Notes under the pieces: model-generated | Database searches by the model: none | The model's input: the letters and a program-made list of their open reading frames with translations, nothing else | Told to the model about the DNA's origin: nothing | Source of the DNA: Ctena decussata | Taxonomy: Eukaryota > Mollusca > Bivalvia > Lucinida > Lucinidae | Reading direction: 5' to 3' | Assembly (NCBI GenBank): GCA_963989385.1 | Contig: OZ022506.1 | Coordinates: 67,033,434 to 67,097,433 of the forward strand | DNA: 64,000 bases | Shown: positions 43,201 through 50,739 of the stretch, in pieces | How the letters are laid out: every line of letters starts with the position of its first letter | Position numbering within the stretch: the first letter of the stretch is position 1 | Program-made: the position numbers and the translations under genes

Positions 43201-44040
43201 GGTGGTGATAATCACTGATTTGGGACAAAGACAAAAATCTGCATAAAATACTGAAAATAACACTAATCATTCCAAAACATAGCAGATGCCTTCTTTATGT
43301 TGTTTCTCATAATTTAGAATCCCAAAATGCAACATTTGTTTATGTTAAAAAGTGTTTTTATACGAGAAGATCAAAGGGTAATTCTCTGTGAATAAATATC
43401 ATAATATTGAAAATATACTTAGTGCTTAGAGTACCTTGTTGCATAATGGAGAGCATCCTAGCAATTATTTTTTCAAACTCTTTCACACATTATCAGGCTG
43501 AGCAGATGAAAAAAGATGCAGTCTGTGTCCAAATTTTTTTGTCAAAACACACAGGTGAGACTATTTTAACAAGGTTGAACAATTTCATACACACCACTGA
43601 TCATGTCAGTAATGTATTATTTATATTGTAGGTGTTAACATAGGTATGCTTGCCTACCCTATATTAAATAAAAGCGTCCAGTGTACATTTACTTTGTACA
43701 TGGTTGAACATTTGAGAAAAAGCTACCGTTTTCATCTGGTCTTCATTATAATTTGAGAAAGAGTTGGAATAAATAATTGCTAGGACGCTCTTCATTATGC
43801 AATAATGCACCTTTAGCACAATGTTAATTTTCAATAACGATATTATTTTTTTAGATTTATTCGCAGAAAATTACCCTTTGATCTTTCCTTATAAAAACAC
43901 TTTTTTAAGCAGCATGTACGTCTATTTTGTATTCTAAACTGTAAAGAACAACAAAAATAAGAAGTCTGCTAACTTTCAGGGAGATACGTTACTTTTTTAT
44001 GGTTTTATGCAGATTTTTACATTTACCATAAATCACCACC
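43201..44040. mobile_element. 840-bp long-inverted-repeat element, copy 2
   Basis: Same family as 4125-4950. It runs from GGTGGTGATAATCACTGATT to AAATCACCACC and is flanked on both sides by TTAA (43197-43200, 44041-44044). The arms share GCAGATGCCTTCTTTATG and CCTAGCAATTATTTTTTC-type blocks. TTAA flanks recall piggyBac-type targets, but the terminal bases are not typical of that family. Confidence 0.82.
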
Positions 44041-44051
44041 TTAATGTAAAA

Positions 44052-44440
44052 AAGATGGACACAGTAGTCAGTTTTGAAGTCTTATTTGGTCATATTGGCT
44101 TCCATGGTCTAATTATGTCATATTGGCTTCCATGGACACGGTAGTCAGTTTTGAAGTCTAATTATGTCATATTGGCTTCCATGGACACGGTAGTCAGTTT
44201 TGAAGTCTAATTATGTCATATTGGCTTCCATGGACACGGTAGTCAGTTTTGAAGTCTAATTATGTCATATTGGCTTCCATGGACACGGTAGTCAGTATTA
44301 GTTTAAACATATTTATTGTATCATAAACTGTACATGATTACAATATAAACATGATACAAACAATTGGATCAGAACGAAAGCATAAATGCTTATTTAGTTC
44401 TTCTCCTGTGTTTTGAAGTCTAATTATGTCATATTGGCTT
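44052..44440 (+). repeat. 49-bp minisatellite, split by a retroposon
   Basis: Five nearly identical units (GTCATATTGGCTTCCATGG, ACACGGTAGTCAGTTTTG, AAGTCTAATTAT) run to 44296. The array resumes at 44411 after the insertion. The high unit identity implies recent expansion. Confidence 0.92.
44297..44410 (-). mobile_element. Short retroposon / LINE 3' tail in minisatellite
   Basis: The reverse complement reads CAGGAGAAGAACTAAATAAGC, GCTTTCGTTCTGATCC and ends ACAATAAATATGTTTAAAC. It interrupts the array motif CAGTTTTGAAG between CAGT and TTTTGAAG, with at most 1-2 bases duplicated. Same family as 5835-5941. Confidence 0.8.
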
Positions 44441-44634
44441 CCATCCATCCATTGTCCATCAGTAGTTTTAAGCATCTTCTCCTCTGAAACTACTGGGTTG
44501 ATTGAGGCCATATTTCATGTGGAGCCTCTGTGGGCCATGGGAACAAATTAAAGTTCCTTCAGATGGTTTAGGCCACATGACCAAGATGGCGGCCCTGCCC
44601 ATATATATGTAAAACACACTCAAAAATCATTATT
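44441..44634. repeat. HINE-core-like fragment
   Basis: CATCTTCTCCTCTGAAACTACTGGG and GAGGCCATATTTCATGTGG line up with the first part of the core after the microsatellite in 50740-53321. It has no ends of its own. Confidence 0.5.
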
Positions 44635-44874
44635 TGACCTCCGACACAACAAACCAACAAAGTGGCATAATGTACGCCCAGCAAAGATTTAGATCAACAT
44701 GGGCATTCGCCCAGTCTGATCAGAGTCTTTGCTGTCCGCAAGGAGTAGCTTAGACCCTTAGCTACCCTTTAAGTGCACAGTGATGAATCTGATCACACTG
44801 GGCAGATGCCCAGGCTGATTTGAGTCTTTGCTGGGTGCACATGCCACTTTGTTAGTTTTGTTGTGTCGCAGCTA
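44635..44874 (+). mobile_element. 235-bp palindromic hairpin repeat, copy 8
   Basis: Left CCGACACAACAAACCAACAAAG, centre GAGTAGCTTAGACCCTTAGCTACC, right TTAGTTTTGTTGTGTCGCAGCTA. Moderately diverged. Confidence 0.85.
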
Positions 44875-45100
44875 ATTTGTGCTATAAGTGTTAGTGTTCT
44901 AAAGTCTCTAGGTTTCATGAAACACCTGTATCATGTTACAAATTGAATACAATGGCATCATGAAGATTTTTTTTCCCCAATAGGAAGTTGTAATTAAGAA
45001 AACTGATAGTTTATCATTCATTACTGCTTACCTGCAGATATTGCAAATTATTTTGGCTTCATGAAGTTGAAGAACAATACCAGAAATGAAAATACATGAG

Positions 45101-45173
45101 TTTGCAAACAGCATAGATCCAGATGAGTTGGCTCATAATGATGAGCCACCTCATCTAGATCTACAGGGTTTGC
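45101..45173. repeat. Short palindrome of the GCAAACAG family
   Basis: GCAAACAGCATAGATCCAGATGAG to its complement, with GGCTCATAATGATGAGCC at the tip. It is related to the cores at 18720, 42905, 47340 and 56165. Confidence 0.75.
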
Positions 45174-45195
45174 CCTGTATTATTCCAATTCTCAG

Positions 45196-45373
45196 TATGA
45201 TCACAGGAGTTTGAAATTCTGTCAATAGAATACCAAAAAATGCATATTCTACAAAATCGCACCCAGTTATTTAAAGATATATACTATATATATGTATAAA
45301 ATTGAACGCGATTCTGTAGAATTTGCATATTTTTTTATTTTACTGTCGAAATTTCAGACTCCTGTGGTATGAT
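45196..45373. repeat. Inverted repeat just upstream of the coiled-coil exon
   Basis: Arms 45196-45260 and 45308-45373 (ATCACAGGAGTTTGAAATT, GCATATTCTACAAAATCGC and complements) enclose a TA-rich spacer. It is a MITE-like palindrome about 105 bases before the exon. Confidence 0.75.
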
Positions 45374-45478
45374 ATTATCATGGATGCAACATTTTTTTGA
45401 AATTTTGCAGATGGAAATTTTTTTGTATGCTTTTTTGACACTGTAAGGGTAAGTAAAGCAGCTGTTTCTGTTTTCCAG

Positions 45479-45598
45479 AAGAAGAATCACCACCTGTCAG
45501 GGGACAGGTACCAGATACTAATGAACTGTGCAAGCGCCTGGAAGAAAAGATACTAAGCCTTACAAAACTGGGAGGAAACTTACAAAAAGAAAATAAAG
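45479..45598 (+). CDS. Internal exon of a coiled-coil protein (partial gene 2)
   Basis: A 120-base exon with the strong acceptor CTGTTTCTGTTTTCCAG and donor AAAG/GTATGT, phase 1-1. It encodes 39 residues: EESPPVRGQVPDTNE, then LCKRLEEKILSLTKLG and GNLQKENK. The second half has leucines/isoleucines at heptad-like spacing and alternating charge, so it should form a helix or coiled coil. Phase and strand link it to the terminal exon at 47487. No upstream exon of this gene is recognisable, and the 200-base gap lies between here and gene 1. I do not recognise the protein. The last 42 bases plus donor are the first unit of the tandem array that follows. Confidence 0.75.
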
Positions 45599-45965
45599 GT
45601 ATGTTTAGGGTCTCAGAAAACTTGGAAGAACCTGGCATAATGCAAACAAGGGTATGTTTTCAGCCTCAGAAAAAAAATTGAAGAACCTGTTATCATGAAA
45701 ATAAAGGTATGTTTGCAGCCTCAGAAAACTTGGAAGAACCTGGCATAATGCAAAAAAGGGTATGTTTTCAGCCTCAGAAAAAAAATTTGAAGAACCTGTC
45801 AACATGAAAATAAAGGTATGTTTGCAGTCTCAGAAAAATTGGAGGAACCTGGCAGAAAGAAAATAAAGATATGTTTACAGCCTCAGTAAACATGGAAGAA
45901 CCTGGCATAATAAAATATAAAGGTATGTTTTCAGCCTCAGAAAACTTGGAAGAACATTGCATAAA
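45599..45965 (+). repeat. 54-bp tandem array of duplicated exon end and 5' splice site
   Basis: Six further units of 53-56 bp follow the true donor. GTATGTTT recurs at 45652, 45707, 45760, 45816 and 45923 (ATATGTTT at 45870), each preceded by AAAG or AAGG. The rest of each unit (CCTCAGAAAACTTGGAAGAA, CCTGGCATAATG) aligns with the last 42 bases of the exon. Reading past the first donor meets a stop in the second unit. The minus-strand frames at 45605-45980 are artefacts. Confidence 0.88.
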
Positions 45966-46203
45966 AAATAGCTGAGCCATTGGATTTTAAGAGGGGCTGT
46001 TGCATTTTAAAGAAAGTGGACATTATGTTTGCTGTTATATAGCAATTCTTAACTTAAGTTTGATAGGATGTTACTTTTCCCTTTTCCTCTAGGAGTGATT
46101 CTTTCCTTTAAGAGTAGACCCCTTTGGAAAGGTTTCCTTTCACAGGGAATCAAAGCTGTGTTTCTTTGGAGAAATGGTGGTAAAACATGGCAGTGCACCA
46201 AAG

Positions 46204-46460
46204 GCCGGGCCGGGTAGCGCAATCGGTAGGGCACCTGACTCGTAAGTCAGAGGTCCTGGGTTTGAATCCTGGTCTGGCCACATACTTTCGTTTCTCCTTC
46301 CGCTGATTCAAGAAGGGCAGTTGTCAGTTACTGGCGAAAGAATGTGCACTTAGTACTGGTTAACCGCTTAGGAGGGCCTGCCCAGTAATAGTGTGGTTAG
46401 GTTAACTTACCGTCCCGACATGACCTTTGTTGTTTACCGTGGACGTTAAGCATCAAATCA
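46204..46460 (+). mobile_element. tRNA-derived SINE with central conserved domain
   Basis: The head 46203-46281 keeps a pairing acceptor stem (GGCCGGG/TCTGGCC), A box and B box GGTTTGAATCC. It has a Thr-like anticodon region CTGACTCGTAAGTCAG whose loop is one base off. The body has CACTTAGTACTGGTTAACCGC and CCGTCCCGACATGACC. The tail is ATCAAATCAACCAACC. Full-length and probably young. It is not called as a tRNA gene because of the broken anticodon arm and the attached body. It lies in the intron of gene 2. Confidence 0.88.
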
Positions 46461-46698
46461 ACCAACCCACACACCAAAGGAAGATTTGAGTTTCTTCAGG
46501 AAAAATTCAAAAGTTGGCACACAGAAAGCACAGACCAGCCTGTGAAAAACCTAGACCAGCTTGTGTTTTCATGAAATCTAACTGTGGTCTTCAGGGTTCA
46601 GTGTAGATTTTTAGACAGTGACAAAAGTGATAATACCCATGAGCAGACTCAAGTTGTGTTCAGTCTGGACTTAAAGCCTTTCTTCTTTGTACAGTACC

Positions 46699-46789
46699 AT
46701 GTTGAATCTTTTCTCATTTCTTTCTATCTTTACTGTCCTCGGTCAACTTGACCATGATGACAGGTTTGTCATGCAAGCTGATTTGACAG
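46699..46789 (+). CDS. Possible signal-peptide first exon (weak)
   Basis: ATG at 46699 opens MLNLFSFLSIFTVLGQ, a signal-peptide-like stretch, then LDHDDRFVMQADLT, ending at a CAG/GTAATT donor in phase 1. It is preceded by TTCTTTGTACAG, an acceptor-like site. In the frame of gene 2 it would meet a stop at once, so it cannot be an internal exon of that model. It could be an alternative first exon feeding 47487, or chance. Confidence 0.25.
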
Positions 46790-46974
46790 GTAATTGTGCA
46801 ATACTTACGAAATGTAACACACGCTGGACTGTAAAGGTTTTATACCATTTTTGTAAAAGGGAACAACTTCTGTTACTTCCTGTTTTATTCTCAATATGAC
46901 AAAGCTCCTTCAAAATGAGATCAATTGTGAAATCAAAGAGTTCGCTCCTAGAGGAACTAATTATTTCTTCAAAG

Positions 46975-47135
46975 AGCAGGAGCCGGGTTCGAGCCCCGCT
47001 TGAGGTGAGGATCTTTCCTTCTGTAAACAGGGTTCCATTGCACAGAGCCTTTCATTATCACCATGTCATCGTCCTGTTATGACTGAAATATTGTTGAAGT
47101 AGTTGTAAAGTCACAAGTCATCCACCATCCTCAAA
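46975..47135 (+). mobile_element. SINE, head-truncated
   Basis: The B box GGTTCGAGCCC, then GAGGATCTTTCC, CCTTTCATTATCACC and CAAGTCATCCACCATCC match the SINE at 23412-23640. The A-box half is missing. Confidence 0.8.
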
Positions 47136-47222
47136 GAGCAGACTTCCATTGAGCGGGGAGCCAGAAATGAAAATGGCAGTCACTCCCTCCAAAAGAGTAT
47201 TTATTTATCTTAATATTACATA

Positions 47223-47427
47223 TACTGTAAAACAAAGTTCTAAAAAATTGGAACATCTAAAATAATTACTGTTAGTGCCAAAAAATTGAACAGTTGGGGT
47301 TTCTCAGTGCAGTTATGCTGTGAAAAGATGCAGAAAGAATGGCAAACAGTGATGACCTTGATCAGACTGCTCCTGTAGCACTGTTTGCTCAAACCTATCT
47401 GTCCCAATATTTAGAAGTTTTACGGTA
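47223..47427 (+). mobile_element. 205-bp MITE (TACTGTAAAA ends), copy 2
   Basis: Matches 42797-43003 end to end: ATAATTACTGTTAGTGCC, TTTCTCAGTGCAGTTATG, GGCAAACAGTGATGACC, and a right end TTAGAAGTTTTACGGTA. It lies in the intron, 60 bp upstream of the terminal exon of gene 2. Confidence 0.85.
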
Positions 47428-47486
47428 ATTTTAATTGGCTCAGGTGTTTCTCCTGTAAATAATTTTTGTTTTTCTGTTATTTCCAG

Positions 47487-47572
47487 AAATGGCAGATCTC
47501 ATGAAAGTTCAGGGAAAGAAACTAAAGAAGGTGAAAGAAAATGAAAAGAAGATTAGAAAAACCGCAAGATGA
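47487..47572 (+). CDS. Terminal exon of the coiled-coil protein (gene 2)
   Basis: The acceptor is TTCTGTTATTTCCAG. Entering in phase 1, it completes a Glu codon and encodes MADLMKVQGKKLKKVKENEK, then KIRKTAR and TGA at 47570-47572. The C-terminus is very basic (about half Lys/Arg) and continues the helical pattern of the previous exon. It could be a nuclear localisation or microtubule/nucleic-acid-binding tail, but that is inference. The joined end of the protein is 68 residues long here. No clear AATAAA follows within 400 bases, so the 3' end is unplaced. Confidence 0.72.
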
Positions 47573-48370
47573 TGACAATGTAGAACTATGATTCTGCCGT
47601 AGAACGGGAAATTCTCCTGAAAGTTATTCTGTGAAATAATACTGAGGGGGTTGGGTATTGGGGATGTGCTGAATTTGTGAGACATATGATTGTCCTTCCA
47701 GCCAAGAGCAACACTTTGCTAGTAAGAGTGTCCCCTTTTTGCTCCCCCCCCCCCCACCCCACCAAAAAAAAAAAAGAGTTCCATACCAGATATTAGTGAA
47801 CTGTGGTGGCTTTTGATAGCAAATTAAGGGAATTTTGTGTATTTGTTCCCATAGGGATGGCTACGTTTTTGAGTACAAAAACATGTACTGAATCTCTTTA
47901 CTGAATCATATAACTACACTTAACTTCTGTTTACAGTCAGCCCTCTTTTTACATTTTTCATGTAACGGCATTCATTACAACAGAAAAATTCTTTAAAATG
48001 TTTTTTTTTTATTTGCACAGAGGGGCTTTATTGTTCAAAATGTATATTCTTTATAACAGCAAATTCAGTTCAACTTCAAAATATTTGGGAGTAAATGTTG
48101 TTGTTATAAAGAGAGTCCACTGTATATGAATATATGGTCAAAAGAGGGGGCGATCTTATTTGGGGAGATGTGTTTTGTAGGGAAAATATGCTATATAGGT
48201 ATGCCAAGATTATTATATGAAAGTCTGAAATTTTCAAGCACGGATAAGGGTGGTATAAAATGATTATACCATAGTTTGTACACATGTACGAGAAATAATC
48301 CACTTGCTAAAGGATTATCTAATTGTACAGGTGGTCAAACCATGGTACAACTATTACGTATCAGGTGCCT
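47573..48370. other. 3' region of gene 2, no further exon seen
   Basis: It contains a C tract next to an A tract (47746-47774). The nearest good AATAAA on the + strand is at about 48735. No structured repeat before 48375. Confidence 0.45.
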
Positions 48371-48374
48371 GCCC

Positions 48375-48714
48375 TTAACACAGGGTATAATCGATTCCAC
48401 CAATTTTCGCTTCCTGCAGAGACTGTCCGTCATATTGGCTTCCGCCGAGACTGTCCGCGAACTCTTGCTTCCTGCAGAGACTACTGTCCTCGTAAAATGG
48501 CTTCCTGCCGAGACTGTCCGCGTGAATCTGCTTCCTGCCGAGAGCCTCGGCAGGAAGCAGAATCACACGGACAGTCTCTGCAGGAAGCCATTTATCATGT
48601 ACAGATGTCTCGGCAGGAAGCAAAAGATCGTGGACAGTCTCGGCGGAAGCCAAATATGATGTACAGTCTCTGCAGGAAGCGAAAATTAGCGGAATCGATT
48701 ATACCCTGTGCTTA
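48375..48714. repeat. 340-bp palindrome made of 35-bp tandem units
   Basis: The ends TTAACACAGGGTATAATCGA and complement bound arms of about 165 bp meeting at GCCGAGAGCCTCGGC (about 48546). Each arm holds four to five units of GCTTCCTGCAGAGACTGTCCG at about 35-bp spacing. Open frames exist on both strands (127, 130 and 92 codons) because the unit lacks stops. They are mirror artefacts, not proteins. Confidence 0.88.
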
Positions 48715-48849
48715 ATAGTGGCTTGCAAAGTTCTAAATAAAACTCAGGATTTCTTAATGTGGGGCTCCCCTTTAAATATGGAAAATGTGGGTATTATAAA
48801 GATATGACTAAATTCCTGAAAGACAGGTTCTGTTGAATGGAAATACCCG

Positions 48850-49085
48850 GGCCCCACCACGAGAAAACCAACAAAGTGGTTGTATGCCCAGCGCAGACTC
48901 AGATCAGCCTGGGCATCCGCCCAGTCTGATAAGACTCTTCGTTAAGCGCTTAAAGGGTAGCTAAGGGTCTAAGCTACCTCCATGTGGTCAGCGAAGACTC
49001 TGATCAGACTGGGCGGATGCCCAGGCTGATCTGAGTCTGCACTGGGCACACAACCACTTTGTTGGTTTTCTCGTGTCACGGCTCA
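48850..49085 (-). mobile_element. 235-bp palindromic hairpin repeat, copy 9
   Basis: Left GGCCCCACCACGAGAAAACCA, centre GGGTAGCTAAGGGTCTAAGC, right GTTTTCTCGTGTCACGGCTCA. The inner arms are almost perfect; the left terminus is mutated. Confidence 0.9.
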
Positions 49086-49578
49086 GTCCTATAGATTTAA
49101 TGACAAAAAGACACCTTTTTTCTTGTCATATATCAAGGAACGACTTCAGGTTTTTTATTTAGGATGTACCTCACACATGTTTAAGGACAAATAAGTGATG
49201 CAGAGCTTCTCAAATATAAATTCTGAAACAAATTATTGGAATATGGTAAGTAAGGAATGCCTTTTTCATTGAACATACACACATTTCCAATTGCTATTTT
49301 AGATGTCAGACATTTACTCATGTCGAGGTGGACTATAAAAGGCAGAATAAGGTGGTTCCATATGTAAAGGTGAATTCCATATTTAGAAAATCTTGTTATA
49401 AGTGGATGTTTTGACGATAATTCTGGCCCTGTTGTGTCCATTTATATGACAATCAAAAGCCATTCACATGTTCTTTATTGGTGACATTATTATAGCAGAC
49501 ATGCTAACAATGTGATAATTTTGAGGAAGAATTACAACATATGGTAAAGGGCCTAAATATTGGGACAGTATGCCTACC
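49086..49578. other. No gene seen
   Basis: The minus-strand frame 49181-49441 (86 codons, MDTTGPELSSKHPLITRFSK) resembles fragments often seen in mollusc non-LTR elements, but no motif confirms it. Confidence 0.4.
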
Positions 49579-49812
49579 CTAATGTGCTTAAATATTGGGA
49601 TACCTTAAAACCATTAATTTTCCATTTGGGACAAATGAAAAATTTAATTTTGGACAAACGGAAAATTACTGGGTTTTAGGTGTCCCAATATTAAAGCACA
49701 TTAGTATATTACTAATGTGCTTTAATATTGGGACACCTAAATACCATTGATTTTCCATTTGTCCCAAACAGAAAATTAAAGTTTTAGGTGTCCCAATTCT
49801 TGAGTACATAAT
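49579..49812. mobile_element. Two adjacent MITEs with CTAATGTGCTTTAATATTGGG ends
   Basis: Units 49579-49707 and 49709-49812 each start TAATGTGCTT(T/A)AATATTGGGA. The first ends in the inverted repeat CCCAATATTAAAGCACATTAGTA; the second's right end is more diverged. Each has TTTTCCATTTG and CAAACGGAAAATTA-type inner arms. They sit back to back across a TATATTA spacer, so the pair also forms a larger palindrome. Confidence 0.78.
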
Positions 49813-50595
49813 GGTACTACTAATGTCAGGGGATTTGTTTTAGAGGTTCACTTATGCCTCCTTTAAGGTAAACAGGTACACTTTCAGGGGCTGCAACTCT
49901 GAAAATTTCATTTCTGGGTCACTTCACAGTGGGGGTCAACTTCAAAGGGAATTCTTTTCTTATTGAGTAAATCCTGTTTTGGAAAGGGTTTGCCATCCAG
50001 GGATGCAAACAGGAAGTCACAAAAGTTGTCTCCCTTTCAAAAAACAGGTGGAAATATGCAGAAATTACTGCTTTTATTAACCCATTGCATTCTGGGTATT
50101 TTTTGTCGTCTGCTGCAATTGTGGTCTGCATCAAAAATCAAGAATAATTTGACAATATTGGTCTAACTAACTCTGGTAGAAATGATGTCTAGGCAGCAAA
50201 CAGTTTGGATCTCAGATCAGGTCCCACGTTTGTGGGGCCTGATCTGGATCCCAATTATTTGCCCAGAAGGGGTATCCCGAATGGAATGGGTTAAGCCAAA
50301 TGGTTCTTATGATACTCTAAATGTTTATATTTATTTTGACTATGTGTGTTTTCCAATCATGCTATAATATCCGTCCAGTTTTAAAATATATGCAATTGGT
50401 GTATACGCACTGGGTACAAAGTCTCAGCCCAGAATGATTGTGTACAACTGAAAATATTGTAATTTTGTATTTTGTGCTGTTGAAAAATATTATGACGATG
50501 CTTTGTTTATTTTACATTCCATATTCAGAGTTGAAGATATAGGATAGAGATCTGATTGTTTAATTCTGATAGAAAAAAAAAATAAGGCTGTAAAA
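49813..50595. other. No gene seen
   Basis: Short frames only (49963-50367), without splice or family support. A small inverted motif GATCTCAGATCAGGTCCCA/TGGGGCCTGATCTGGATC lies near 50210-50250. Confidence 0.45.
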
Positions 50596-50599
50596 GGCT

Positions 50600-50705
50600 G
50601 GGGAGGTGGTCCTTATAAGCCTAGAGCTTCCGACCAAATCCCAATAATTGATTCTGTACATTTGTATGTGCTCGTTTTCTTGAAATAAATATTGTTTAAA
50701 CCAAG
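50600..50705 (+). mobile_element. Retroposon 3' tail
   Basis: GGTCCTTATAAGCCTAGAGC, TGATTCTGTACATTTGTATG, then CTTGAAATAAATATTGTTTAAACC. It ends like 7888-8034. Confidence 0.6.
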
Positions 50706-50739
50706 GCTTTAAAAGTTTTCTTTGTAAAGGTATTAATTA

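Noticed and set aside
44052..44296. Regular 49-bp repeats resembling a CRISPR array
   Set aside because: The whole 49-bp unit is repeated with no unique spacers, in an animal genome and with no cas genes. It is a minisatellite.
45378..45980. Minus-strand frames of 86, 66 and 68 codons
   Set aside because: Antisense shadows of the coiled-coil exon and its 54-bp array; the plus strand has the splice sites and phase agreement.
46204..46281. Possible functional tRNA-Thr gene
   Set aside because: The acceptor stem pairs, but the anticodon arm has the wrong loop length and a SINE body with CAACCAACC tail follows at once.
48276..48715. Overlapping 127-, 130- and 92-codon frames on both strands
   Set aside because: Mirror images generated by a palindrome of 35-bp units.
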